This document shows positions 8,452 through 16,449 of a DNA stretch of 64,000 nt, one piece after another. A program made the translations under genes and the position numbers. The first letter of the stretch is position 1, and each line of letters opens with the position of its first letter. Source of the stretch: Nitrospirillum amazonense (GTDB lineage Bacteria > Pseudomonadota > Alphaproteobacteria > Azospirillales > Azospirillaceae); NCBI RefSeq assembly GCF_007828045.1, contig NZ_VITN01000005.1, positions 144,416-208,415 of the forward strand, in the 5' to 3' direction. Under the pieces are notes generated by a model. The model saw nothing but the letters and a program-made list of their open reading frames with translations, did not search any database and was not told the DNA's origin.

Positions 8452-9645
8452 TTAGGCCAGGGTAGTGCTAAGGGCGGCGTCCAGGTCGGCGATCAGGTCG
8501 TCCACATCCTCGATGCCCACCGACAGGCGCACCAGCCCGTCGTCGATGCCGGCCGCGGCCCGCAGCTCCGCCGGGATGGAGGCGTGGGTCATGATGGCCG
8601 GATGCTCGATCAGGCTCTCCACCCCGCCCAGGCTTTCGGCCAGGGAGAACAACTCCGTCCGTTCCAGGAAGCGCTTGGCGGCTTCCAGCCCCCCCTTCAG
8701 GCTGACGGACACCATGCCGCCGCCGCCCCGCATCTGGCGCTTGGCCAACTCATGCTGCGGATGGCTGGCCAGGCCGGGATAGCGCACCGCCGCCACCGTC
8801 GGGTGGCGTTCCAGCCACTGGGCGATGGCGGCGGCGTTGGCGCTGTGCCGCTCCATGCGCAGGGATAGGGTCTTCAGGCCGCGCAGGGCCAGGAAGCTGT
8901 CGAAGGGCCCGGCCACGGCGCCCACGGCGTTCTGCAGGAAGCCCAGGCGGTCGGCCAGATCCCCCTCCTCCCGCACCACGGCGACGCCGCCCACCATGTC
9001 GCAATGGCCGTTCAGGTACTTGGTGGCCGAATGCACCACGATGTCGAAGCCCAGCTCCAGCGGCCGCTGGGCGTAGGGCGTGGCGAAGGTGTTGTCGCAC
9101 ACGGAAATCAGCCCATGCCGCCGGGCGAAGGCGGCCACCGCCTCCAGGTCCACCAGCTTCAGCAGCGGGTTGGTCGGCGTTTCCACCCACAACAAGCGGG
9201 TGTCGGGCGTCAGCGCCGCCTCCAGCTTGGCCGGGTCGGTCATATCGACGAAGCGGGAGGTCAGGCCCATGGAGCGCTTGCGCACCCGTTCCAGCAGGCG
9301 GTAGCTGCCGCCGTAGAGGTCGTCCATGGCGATGATGTGGCTGCCGGCGTCCAGCAGCTCCAGGATGGTGGCCTCCGCCGCCAGGCCGGAGGCGAAGGCG
9401 TAGCCCCGCACCCCACCCTCCAGATCCGCCACGCAGCGCTCATAGGCCATGCGGGTGGGGTTCTGGCTGCGGCTGTACTCATAGCCCTTATGGACGCCGG
9501 GGCTCTCCTGCACGTAGGTCGAGGTGGCGTAGATGGGCACGGTGATGGCGCCGGTGCTGGGGTCCGGCTCCTGCCCCGCATGCACGGTGCGGGTGGCGAA
9601 GGCCCGTTGGTTCGACAGGGGGCGATGGTGGCTGCGGTCGGCCAT
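8452..9645 (-). CDS. Cystathionine gamma-lyase/gamma-synthase family PLP enzyme
   Basis: A 397-residue Cys/Met-metabolism PLP enzyme. It shows FATRTVHAGQEPDPSTGAI, the phosphate-binding YSRSQNPTR and YAFASGLAAE stretches, and the PLP-lysine motif VVHSATKYLNGHCD near residue 210. The C-terminal GGVESLIEHPA and IDDGLVRLSVGIED are typical. The family covers cystathionine gamma-synthase, gamma-lyase and beta-lyase, which motifs alone do not separate. It lies 42 bp downstream of a cystathionine beta-synthase gene in the same orientation. That makes gamma-lyase, completing reverse transsulfuration from homocysteine to cysteine, the most likely role. Confidence 0.9.
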   Translation of the reverse strand: MADRSHHRPLSNQRAFATRTVHAGQEPDPSTGAITVPIYATSTYVQESPGVHKGYEYSRSQNPTRMAYERCVADLEGGVRGYAFASGLAAEATILELLDAGSHIIAMDDLYGGSYRLLERVRKRSMGLTSRFVDMTDPAKLEAALTPDTRLLWVETPTNPLLKLVDLEAVAAFARRHGLISVCDNTFATPYAQRPLELGFDIVVHSATKYLNGHCDMVGGVAVVREEGDLADRLGFLQNAVGAVAGPFDSFLALRGLKTLSLRMERHSANAAAIAQWLERHPTVAAVRYPGLASHPQHELAKRQMRGGGGMVSVSLKGGLEAAKRFLERTELFSLAESLGGVESLIEHPAIMTHASIPAELRAAAGIDDGLVRLSVGIEDVDDLIADLDAALSTTLA

Positions 9646-9687
9646 GGGGGTTCCTTAACGGGGTGAAGCCAGAGGGGCAGGCGGACG

Positions 9688-11121
9688 TCAGCCCAGCTGG
9701 CGGCGCAGATGGTTCAGCAGATCGACGCGGGTCAGCAATCCCAGGAAGGCGTCGCCCTCCGTGACCAGGGCCACCATGTTGCGGCTGAAGATGGCGTCCA
9801 GCGCACTGATGGGCGCCGTGACCGGCACGGTTTCCAGCCGCGACGTCATAGCCTCCCGCACCGCCTCGCGGAAGCGCGACGGGTCGGGCTCGACATGCAG
9901 CAGCAGGTCGGACTCGTCCAGCAGGCCCACCACGCGGCCGTCCTGCATCACCGGCAGCTGCGAAACGTCGGAGATGCGCATGCGCTTGTACGCCGTCAGC
10001 AGGGTGTCGTCGGGGGAGACGGTGACCACCTGGCCCTTGTCCACCCGGCGGGTGATGAGGTCGCGCAGATCGCCGGTGCGGGTGCTGGGCAGGAAGCCCT
10101 GGTCGGCCATCCAGCCGTCGTTGAACATCTTGGACAGGTATTTGTTGCCTGTGTCGCACACCAGGGTGACCACGCGCTTGGGCGTCGTCTGCGCCCGGCA
10201 ATAGCGCAGGGCGGCGGCGAACAGGGTACCGCTGGAGGAACCGCCCAGGATGCCTTCCTTGCGCAGCAGTTCGCGCGCCGCGTTCAGGCTCTCGGCATCG
10301 GGGATGGTGTATGCGTCCTCCACATACTGCAGGTCGCAGTTGGGCGGCACGAAATCCTCGCCGATGCCCTCCACCACCCAGCTGCCGGGCTCGTCATGCC
10401 GACCGGTCTTCACCAGGTCGCGCAGGATGGAGCCCTGGGGGTCGGCCAGCACCAGGCGGGTGCGCGGACTGGCCTGCCGGAAATAGCGGCCCAGGCCTGT
10501 CAGCGTGCCACCGGAGCCCACGCCCACCACCACGGCGTCCAGGCGCCCGTCCATCTGGCGCAGCAGTTCCGGCCCCGTCCAGCGCTCATGCGCCGCCGGG
10601 TTGTCGGGGTTGGCGAACTGGTTCATGTAGACGGCGCCGGGGATCTCGGCCGCCAGCCGCTCCGCGATGTCCTGGTAGTAGTCGGGATGGCCCTTGCCCA
10701 CGTCACTGCGCGTCACGTGGATCTCGGCACCCAGGGCCCGCAGGTGGTTGATCTTCTCCGCCGCCATCTTGTCGGGGATGACCAGCACCAGGCGATAGCC
10801 CTTGGCGGCGCAGACCAGGGCCAGGCCCAGGCCGGTGTTGCCGGCCGTCGCCTCCACCACCGTGCCGCCGGGCTTCAGGCGGCTGGACCGCTCCGCCCCC
10901 TCCACCATGGCGAGGCCGATGCGGTCCTTGATGGAGCCGCCGGGGTTCTGGTTTTCCAGCTTCAGGTACAGCTCGCACGGGCCGGTATCGATCTTGGTGA
11001 CGCGGACCAGCGGCGTGTTGCCGATCAGGGACAGGATGGCGGGACCGTCGTGGCCCTGGCCGCCCGAAGGGCTGTTATCGGTGGACTGAATGGGGGCGGA
11101 CGACGCGTGCGCGATCGACAT
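9688..11121 (-). CDS. Cystathionine beta-synthase with C-terminal CBS pair
   Basis: A 477-residue enzyme with a fold-type II PLP domain (about residues 25-335) followed by two CBS domains (about 350-475). The PLP lysine is K65 in NPGGSIKDRIG, and the phosphate-binding loop is VGSGGTLTGLG. The CBS domains (ITRRVDKGQVVTVSPDDTLL and MTSRLETVPVTAPISAL) usually bind adenosyl ligands and regulate activity. No N-terminal heme-binding extension is present. It should condense serine and homocysteine to cystathionine, and it is the upstream gene of a probable two-gene operon with the gamma-lyase-like gene. A plain cysteine synthase with CBS domains is the main alternative. Confidence 0.88.
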   Translation of the reverse strand: MSIAHASSAPIQSTDNSPSGGQGHDGPAILSLIGNTPLVRVTKIDTGPCELYLKLENQNPGGSIKDRIGLAMVEGAERSSRLKPGGTVVEATAGNTGLGLALVCAAKGYRLVLVIPDKMAAEKINHLRALGAEIHVTRSDVGKGHPDYYQDIAERLAAEIPGAVYMNQFANPDNPAAHERWTGPELLRQMDGRLDAVVVGVGSGGTLTGLGRYFRQASPRTRLVLADPQGSILRDLVKTGRHDEPGSWVVEGIGEDFVPPNCDLQYVEDAYTIPDAESLNAARELLRKEGILGGSSSGTLFAAALRYCRAQTTPKRVVTLVCDTGNKYLSKMFNDGWMADQGFLPSTRTGDLRDLITRRVDKGQVVTVSPDDTLLTAYKRMRISDVSQLPVMQDGRVVGLLDESDLLLHVEPDPSRFREAVREAMTSRLETVPVTAPISALDAIFSRNMVALVTEGDAFLGLLTRVDLLNHLRRQLG

Positions 11122-11268
11122 GGGGTACCCTCTCGGTCTGTTCGTTAAGCAAAACAGTGACCGATGGGCGGGGTACTTACAATCCCCCGTCAGTATAGAC
11201 CCTCGCGGCGCCCCCTCCTGGCCACCGGCCAGCGGAAAGTCTTATTGCCTTTGCCGCAACGCACAATA

Positions 11269-11916
11269 TTATAAGCTTGCGACGCGTGGCATTACTTCGA
11301 AATGTTCTGGCGGAATGGGGCGGTAATTCGCATCAATCAATCCGCGTTGGCGCAAATTGGCCAGATTGTCAGCCAGATTGTCGATGCAAGCGGCGCGGTC
11401 CCAGCCTTCCAGCCAGTTCTGCTCCAGGAAGGCCATGATGGCGGGCTGGCCCAGCTCCACCTCCCACAGGATGCCGATGAGGGAAGACAGGGCCTCTTCC
11501 TCGATCTGGGTTTCCTGGTCGACGCAGATGGCGGCGTTGGCCTCCTCCACCCGGCCCGTCTCCGGCCCGGCGCCCAGGCCGAAATCGACCAGGCCCCGCC
11601 GCTCCGGCGGCGCCACCAGCCAGTGGCCGATCTCATGGATCAGCACATAGGACTCGCTCTGGGTACGGATGGCGCGGCCATCCCAGCTGTAGGCCGCCAT
11701 GGGCAGCTCATCGACGGTCTCGATGCCGAAGCGGTGGGCCAGCGCGATGCCGTCCGCCCGGTGCCGGGGCGTGTCCACGCCCAGGGGCACCAGGTTCAGG
11801 GTGCCGGCGATGCGCTCGAACACCTCGGCGACCAGCGGATCGGCGCCGGTCAGGCGGCCGCGCAGGTCGGCCAGGATGGCCGGCAGCTCCTCCAGCGCGA
11901 TGGGGGTGAGGATCAT
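11269..11916 (-). CDS. Putative HExxH metalloprotein resembling elongation factor P hydroxylase (EpmC)
   Basis: A 215-residue cytosolic protein with no signal peptide. Residues 94-98 are HEIGH in the context LIHEIGHWLVAPPERRGLVD followed by FGLG. This recalls the EpmC/YfcM family, which as I remember it has HEISHW...ARRELVDFGYW; EpmC hydroxylates lysylated EF-P. The similarity is by eye and covers a short block, so a different zincin-like function is possible. The start is an ATG that overlaps the folA stop by four bases (ATGA), indicating translational coupling to dihydrofolate reductase. No EF-P, EpmA or EpmB gene is in the window. The C-terminal half is helical and acidic (VEEANAAICVDQETQIEEEA). 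Confidence 0.6.
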   Translation of the reverse strand: MILTPIALEELPAILADLRGRLTGADPLVAEVFERIAGTLNLVPLGVDTPRHRADGIALAHRFGIETVDELPMAAYSWDGRAIRTQSESYVLIHEIGHWLVAPPERRGLVDFGLGAGPETGRVEEANAAICVDQETQIEEEALSSLIGILWEVELGQPAIMAFLEQNWLEGWDRAACIDNLADNLANLRQRGLIDANYRPIPPEHFEVMPRVASL

Positions 11917-12461
11917 GCCCGCTCCAGCACCACAAAGCTGTGCGCCGGGGCGGGATCGACCTCCACCTCCAGCGCCGGCACGTCGCGCCGCGACACCTCC
12001 CGCCACTCCGCCCGGTCGAAGGTGGGGAAGAAGGCGTCGCCCTCGGGGCTCGCGTGCACCTCGGTCAAGTACAGGCGGTGCGCGGTCTTCAGCGCGGTGG
12101 CGAACAGCAGCTCGCCGCCGATGACCATGACCTCGGCGGCGCCATCGGCCGCCGCGATCAGGCGGGCCTGTGAGAGGGCGGCGTCCAGGCTGTGGCAGAC
12201 CACGCCGCCGTGGGCGCGGTAATCCTGCTTGTGCGTCACGATGATGTTGGTGCGGCCCGGCAGCGGCTTGGCCCCGATGCTCTCCCACGTCCGCCGGCCC
12301 ATGACCACCGGCTTGCCCAGGGTCATCTCCTTGAAATACTTCAGATCCCCCTTCAACCGCCACGGCAGGCGGTTCTCCACGCCGATGACGTTGTTGGTCG
12401 ACACGGCGGCGATGAGAGCCAAGGGAATGGACGCCAAAGGGATTGACGGGGAATCGGTCAT
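11913..12461 (-). CDS. folA: Dihydrofolate reductase
   Basis: A 182-residue NADPH-dependent enzyme reducing dihydrofolate to tetrahydrofolate. Family motifs are clear: IALIAAVSTNNVIGVENRLP with WRLKGDLKYFKEMT, then GKPVVMGRRTWESIG, LPGRTNIIVTH and EVMVIGGELLFATAL. Length is slightly over the usual 160-170 because of a short N-terminal extension. It works with the thymidylate synthase encoded 2.5 kb away in the same orientation. The two are separated here by a serine hydrolase and a toxin-antitoxin remnant. The 3' end overlaps the EpmC-like gene by four bases. Confidence 0.96.
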   Translation of the reverse strand: MTDSPSIPLASIPLALIAAVSTNNVIGVENRLPWRLKGDLKYFKEMTLGKPVVMGRRTWESIGAKPLPGRTNIIVTHKQDYRAHGGVVCHSLDAALSQARLIAAADGAAEVMVIGGELLFATALKTAHRLYLTEVHASPEGDAFFPTFDRAEWREVSRRDVPALEVEVDPAPAHSFVVLERA

Positions 12462-12561
12462 GGGTGCGCGGAGCCTGGCTGATGAACGCTCAAGGCCTGC
12501 GGTTTTACGGCAAACCGCGGAGGGTGAGAATGCGGAAGATCAAGGGGCGGGGGTGCGTGCG

Positions 12562-12920
12562 TCAGTCGGCAGGGCACCAGCCCGCTCTGGTCAACTCGAC
12601 GCGGCAAACTTCCGCCAATGCCGGCAGGCTCACCTTGACCGTTTCCCACAGGATGGCGCTTTCCCGCATGAAGTATTCATGGCCAACAGGTTACGCATGC
12701 CGAGGACTTGCCGCCACGGCACGTGCGGATGCCGAGCCTTCAGATCCTCGTTCAAATCCTTGGAGGATTCGCCGATGGCCAGGATGCGATAGGCGGTGGC
12801 GTCCTGAACATCCATGTCGCTTAGAAACGCTTCCCGGTCCAACGCCGCGACCTGGCGTTCGATCCGGTTGATCAGTTCCAGAATGTCCAGAAGCGTGTCG
12901 ATGGCCGTAGCATCCGCCAT
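12562..12920 (-). pseudogene. hepT: Frameshifted HepT-family toxin (HEPN ribonuclease)
   Basis: Reading from the ATG at 12920, the product starts as a normal HepT/DUF86 protein (LLDILELINRIERQVAALDR, AYRILAIGESSKDLNEDL, VPWRQVLGMRNLLA). It then runs into nonsense and stops near 12630. Just after MRNLLA the conserved tail continues in another frame: HEYFMRESAILWETVKVSLP and onward to a stop at 12562. The full length is 359 bp, one base short of a whole number of codons, consistent with a single-base deletion near 12678-12684. The break falls inside the RX4HXY motif, so the catalytic His and the Tyr that MntA-type antitoxins modify are lost. It overlaps the mntA stop (TGATG). Confidence 0.85.
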
Positions 12921-13216
12921 CAAAACACCCGCACGGCATCCGCTTCAATCCGCCCTCGCCGCCGGGGATGGATGGCGTCGCGGGTCATGACATCCACCTT
13001 GGTGCACAGGATATCCTGCAGGCGTTCCTGTACCGCCGCCAGGCTGAACAGGGTGAAGCCTTGGGGCCGGTCCAGGTCGAAAAAGACATCAACGTCGGAC
13101 GTGTCGGTCGCCTCATCCCGCGCGACGGAGCCGAACAGGAACAGCGCGCCGATGCCGGCGCGGCGGAATTCCGGTTCATGCTGCTTCAGCAGGGCAAGGA
13201 CATGGTCGCGCTGCAT
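12920..13216 (-). CDS. mntA: MntA-type nucleotidyltransferase antitoxin
   Basis: A 98-residue minimal nucleotidyltransferase. The signature GSVARDEATDTSDVDV matches the GSX10DXD motif of MntA antitoxins, preceded by the ALFLF strand. In known HepT/MntA systems the enzyme AMPylates the toxin's tyrosine and so neutralises it. Its stop overlaps the hepT start as TGATG, the standard operon arrangement. The start is uncertain: the ATG at 13216 was used, while a TTG at 13234 would add six residues. The partner toxin is frameshifted, so this antitoxin is probably an orphan. Its motif residues are intact. Confidence 0.85.
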   Translation of the reverse strand: MQRDHVLALLKQHEPEFRRAGIGALFLFGSVARDEATDTSDVDVFFDLDRPQGFTLFSLAAVQERLQDILCTKVDVMTRDAIHPRRRGRIEADAVRVF

Positions 13217-13281
13217 GGGCCCAGGTGCGATCAAGGACGGTCACCATAATGGTAAGTCCGCCGCCGTCCCTGTCCACGCCC

Positions 13282-14784
13282 TCACCCACCCGCCTTCAGC
13301 GCCACCAACCGCCGCTCGGCGTTCTGGTTCTTCGGGTCCAGTTCGAGGGAGCGCTGGTAGGCCAGGATGGCGGCGGGCTTGTCGCCGGTCGCCGCCAGCG
13401 CCTCGGCCAGGCTGTCCTGGGCGTTGCCGCTGTCGGGGTAGAGGTCGGCGGTCAGCTTCAGGATGGCCAGGGCGTTCCGGGGCTGGCCGTTGCTGAGCAG
13501 GCGGTAGCCCCAGTCGTTCAGCTCCGCCTCCGGCAGCGTCACGCCTGGCTCACGCGCCTTCATCGCGGCGTAGAGGGCCGGCACCTGGTCGAAGCCGTGG
13601 CGCTGGATGTCCACGCGCAGGGCGGCCAGGCCGGCCAGCTTGGCGCCGTAGAAGGCGGCCACCTGGTCGATCATGTCCTCGGGGCTGGCGCCGGACAGGT
13701 TGGTCAGGATGACCACGCCGACATCATCCTCGGGATAAAGGAAGAAGGCGGAACGGCCGCCACCGGTCATGCCCACGGCGCGGTGGCCGCCGTGGTCCAG
13801 CACCTCCCACCCCAGGCCCCACTGGCCCGGGCGGCCGTCGTTGAAGGCGGCGGGCGTCCACAGCAGGCGCAGGCTGTCGGCGTCCAGCAGCTGGCCTTGG
13901 GACAGGGCGATCATCCAGCGCGCCATATCCTCCGCCGTGCTGTCCAGGCCGGAGGAGGCGCGGTGCATGGGGCGGAACAGCTCATAGACCGGGTGGGGTG
14001 TCGCCACTTGGGCGCCATCCGGGGCGCCATCCGGCCCCGCCGCATAGCTGTTGCGGTAGCCGGCGGCCTTGCCGGGCGTCACCATGCTGCTGTCGCCATA
14101 GGCGGTGTGGGTCATGCCCGCCGCCTCGATCTCCCAGCCGATGATGGGCGTGTCGGACGGCTGGCCGGTCAGCCTATCCACCACCCGCTGCACCAGGGTG
14201 TAGTTGGTCTGGCAGTAGTCGAAACGTTCGCCGGGGGTGAACTTCATGGGCTGGGCCTGCACCCAGGCCCAGATGGCCTCACCCCCCACCCGCTCATCCC
14301 GGTCGCCGGGCGCGCGGTTGATGTCGGGCAGGCCGGACATGTGGGCCAGCAGCTGGCGGATGGTGATGGGGCGCCAGGCGGCGGGCAGGTCGTCCAGGTA
14401 CTGGCCCACGGGCGCATCCAGGTCCAGCCGCCCGGCCTGCACCTGCCGCATCGCGGCTACGCCGGTGAAGGCCTTGGTGATGGAATTGACGGCGAAGATG
14501 GTCTCGTTCGTCACCGGCACCGGCGTCTGCAGGTTGGCCACGCCATAGCTGCGCGACAGCACCAGGCGGCCATGCCGGATGACCGCCACCTGCAGGCCGG
14601 GGATGCCCAGCGCCCGCATCTGCTCCTGCAGGAAGGCGTCCACCTGGGCCGCCACCGGGTCCACCGCGACGGCGGCCGGTGCGGCCCTGTTGGCGGCCAC
14701 CACCGCCTTGCCCGTGGCCGCCTGGGCCACCATCGGCACCCCCGTCAGCAGCAGCAGCGCCGCCAGCCCCCTCATCCCGCGCAT
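13282..14784 (-). CDS. Periplasmic serine hydrolase (class C beta-lactamase family) with TPR tail
   Basis: About 500 residues. A signal peptide (MRGMRGLAALLLLTGVPMVAQA) is followed by a beta-lactamase/transpeptidase-like domain. The catalytic SxxK is SITK in FAVNSITKAFTG. The second motif, normally YSN, reads YCQ in FDYCQTNYTLV. A G-rich third motif is VGMTGGGRSAFF. The last 90 residues form two or three TPR units (LNDWGYRLLSNGQPRNALAI, AEALAATGDKPAAILAYQRS). The substrate is unknown: esterase, peptidase and beta-lactamase-like members all exist. The start is the ATG preceded by GGGAGG; an upstream ATG at 14805 lacks that. It sits between thyA and mntA, all leftward. Confidence 0.85.
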   Translation of the reverse strand: MRGMRGLAALLLLTGVPMVAQAATGKAVVAANRAAPAAVAVDPVAAQVDAFLQEQMRALGIPGLQVAVIRHGRLVLSRSYGVANLQTPVPVTNETIFAVNSITKAFTGVAAMRQVQAGRLDLDAPVGQYLDDLPAAWRPITIRQLLAHMSGLPDINRAPGDRDERVGGEAIWAWVQAQPMKFTPGERFDYCQTNYTLVQRVVDRLTGQPSDTPIIGWEIEAAGMTHTAYGDSSMVTPGKAAGYRNSYAAGPDGAPDGAQVATPHPVYELFRPMHRASSGLDSTAEDMARWMIALSQGQLLDADSLRLLWTPAAFNDGRPGQWGLGWEVLDHGGHRAVGMTGGGRSAFFLYPEDDVGVVILTNLSGASPEDMIDQVAAFYGAKLAGLAALRVDIQRHGFDQVPALYAAMKAREPGVTLPEAELNDWGYRLLSNGQPRNALAILKLTADLYPDSGNAQDSLAEALAATGDKPAAILAYQRSLELDPKNQNAERRLVALKAGG

Positions 14785-14915
14785 GATCCCTCCCCGCATC
14801 AACATTTGAGCCGCGGCATGCTAGCCGGCGGGCGGGGGGACGCTGAGGGCCACTCCGGTGGCCCCAAGCCCCCAAGTGGCGTCACTCGTGGCGTCACAGT
14901 GGCACCACCGCTGGA

Positions 14916-15806
14916 TCAGACCGCCACGTCGGCCTTGATGTGGGCGTGAGGGTCGTAGCCGGTGATCTCGAAATCCTCGAAGCGGTAGTCGAACAGGCTG
15001 TCCGGCTTACGCTTGATCACCAGCTGGGGGAAGGGTCGCGGCTCACGCGTCAGCTGTTCTTCCGCCTGGGGGATGTGGTTGAGGTAGAGGTGCACGTCGC
15101 CGCCCTGCCACACCAGGTCGCCCACGCCCAGGTCGCACTGGTGGGCCAGCATGTGGATCAGCAGCGCGCCCTCGCACAGGTTCCAGGGCAGGCCCAGCAG
15201 GGTGTCGGCGCTGCGCTGGAAGATCAGGCCCGACAGCTTCCCGTCGGCCACGAAGAACTGATAGGTCATGTGGCAGGGCGGCAGTGCCATGTCCGGCAGG
15301 TCGGCCACGTTCCAGCCGGTGAACAGCAGACGCCGGCTGGTGGGGTTGGTGCGGATGCCGTCCACCAGTTCCTGGATCTGGTCGATGACCTTGCCGTCCG
15401 GCCCCTGCCAGCGGCGCCACTGCTTGCCATAGACAGGCCCCAGGTCGCCCCACTGAGCGGCGAAGGCCTCATCGGCCAGCACGCGGGCCTCGAAATCCTC
15501 CTGGCTGATGTCCTCGCCCGTCTTCCTGCGATAGTTGGCCAGGGGCCAGTCGGTCCAGATGCGCACCTTGTTGACCAGCAACGGACGGATGCTGGTGTCG
15601 CCCGACAGGAACCACAGCATCTCGTGGATGGCCTGGCGGTGGAAAATCTTCTTGGTGGTCAGCAGGGGGAAGCCGGCCGACAGGTCGAAGCGCATCTGCT
15701 CGCCGAACAGCGCCTTGGTGCCCACGCCCGTGCGGTCCACCCGGGCGGCGCCCTGGTCGATCAGGCGGCGCAGCAGCGACAGGTACTGGTATTCCGGATG
15801 CGCCAT
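14916..15806 (-). CDS. thyA: Thymidylate synthase
   Basis: A 296-residue enzyme making dTMP from dUMP with methylene-tetrahydrofolate. The nucleophile is in [11 protein letters not shown] (Cys178 with this start), preceded by [18 protein letters not shown] and [13 protein letters not shown] and followed by [15 protein letters not shown] and HLYLNH. All are classical ThyA signatures. The start was placed at the ATG with GAGG seven bases upstream; a TTG five codons earlier is less likely. It produces the dihydrofolate that FolA, encoded downstream in the same direction, recycles. Its promoter region is shared with the divergent tmRNA gene and contains the palindrome CTACAT-A-ATGTAG at 15858-15870. 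Confidence 0.97.
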   Translation of the reverse strand: MAHPEYQYLSLLRRLIDQGAARVDRTGVGTKALFGEQMRFDLSAGFPLLTTKKIFHRQAIHEMLWFLSGDTSIRPLLVNKVRIWTDWPLANYRRKTGEDISQEDFEARVLADEAFAAQWGDLGPVYGKQWRRWQGPDGKVIDQIQELVDGIRTNPTSRRLLFTGWNVADLPDMALPPCHMTYQFFVADGKLSGLIFQRSADTLLGLPWNLCEGALLIHMLAHQCDLGVGDLVWQGGDVHLYLNHIPQAEEQLTREPRPFPQLVIKRKPDSLFDYRFEDFEITGYDPHAHIKADVAV

Positions 15807-16002
15807 GGCGGCCCTCAACAAACGATCGCCGGGCGGCCCGACGCGGAAACGGTATCACTACATAATGTAGCGCCCGGGCATCCGGAACCCCATATCTCAA
15901 GAAGCGGTACGGGCCGGCCGCGCGGGCGCCCGACTGGCCCGCCCGGAAAAGGGCGCGGCCCTGCCATTCCCCGAAGGGCTTTCACTTTTGGTTCCGGGTC
16001 CC

Positions 16003-16008
16003 TATATT
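16003..16008 (+). promoter_or_regulatory. Putative -10 element of ssrA
   Basis: TATATT lies just before the first hairpin of the tmRNA precursor. The -35 region (TTTCAC, 17 bp upstream) is weak, so this is a position-based assignment. Confidence 0.4.
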
Positions 16009-16014
16009 AGGGAT

Positions 16015-16265
16015 GTCGGGCTTGCCCGACTATGGCGATAAACGCCTTGCGGAATAAGCGTTGCGGACCCGGGGGCGGTACCCGGCGCCTCCACCATCAT
16101 GGGGGCGAATCAGGATCGACGTGCGTGGTAAAGGCATGGTTTTCGCTCGGCATGGTTCCGCCGTTATCGGGCCGTTTCATAGGTGCCAACGATAATTCGG
16201 CGCCTGCTCTTCGCATGGCCGCCTAATACCCTCAACGGGGTATTAGCGGAAAGCTAAGAACGGGG
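16015..16265 (+). ncRNA. ssrA: Circularly permuted two-piece tmRNA
   Basis: The permuted alphaproteobacterial layout is visible. The acceptor piece comes first: it opens with hairpin GTCGGG-CTTG-CCCGAC at 16015-16030 and ends with CGCCTCC-A-CCA at 16096. After a four-base spacer (TCAT), the coding piece starts at 16101 with GGGGGCGAATCAGGATCGAC. The two ends pair as a seven-base acceptor stem (GGGGGCG with CGCCTCC, one G-U). The tag frame begins at the resume codon GCC at 16185 and ends with TAA at 16224-16226, encoding ANDNSAPALRMAA. A hairpin TAATACCC/GGGTATTA follows the stop. Function: ribosome rescue and tagging for ClpXP. The sspB gene is directly downstream. The outer ends are approximate. 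Confidence 0.93.
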
Positions 16266-16449
16266 TTCGGGGGGCACCCGGCAACAGAAGCCCCCCACTG
16301 AACGGCCCCGATTGGCGAATATCCAACCCGCCGGTCGGCCCGTCCTTTGGCCCACCCGCTGGCGTTTTCGCGCGCCTAAGCTTGCAAATCGCGCGCCGGG
16401 CGGGTCTATTGGTGACGTTATACCCCGCTACCGGAGCGTTTTGCCTGCC

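Noticed and set aside
12498..12519. Hairpin GCGGTTT/AAACCGC as hepT terminator
   Set aside because: No T-run follows on the minus strand, and the stem is short, so it was not listed as a terminator.
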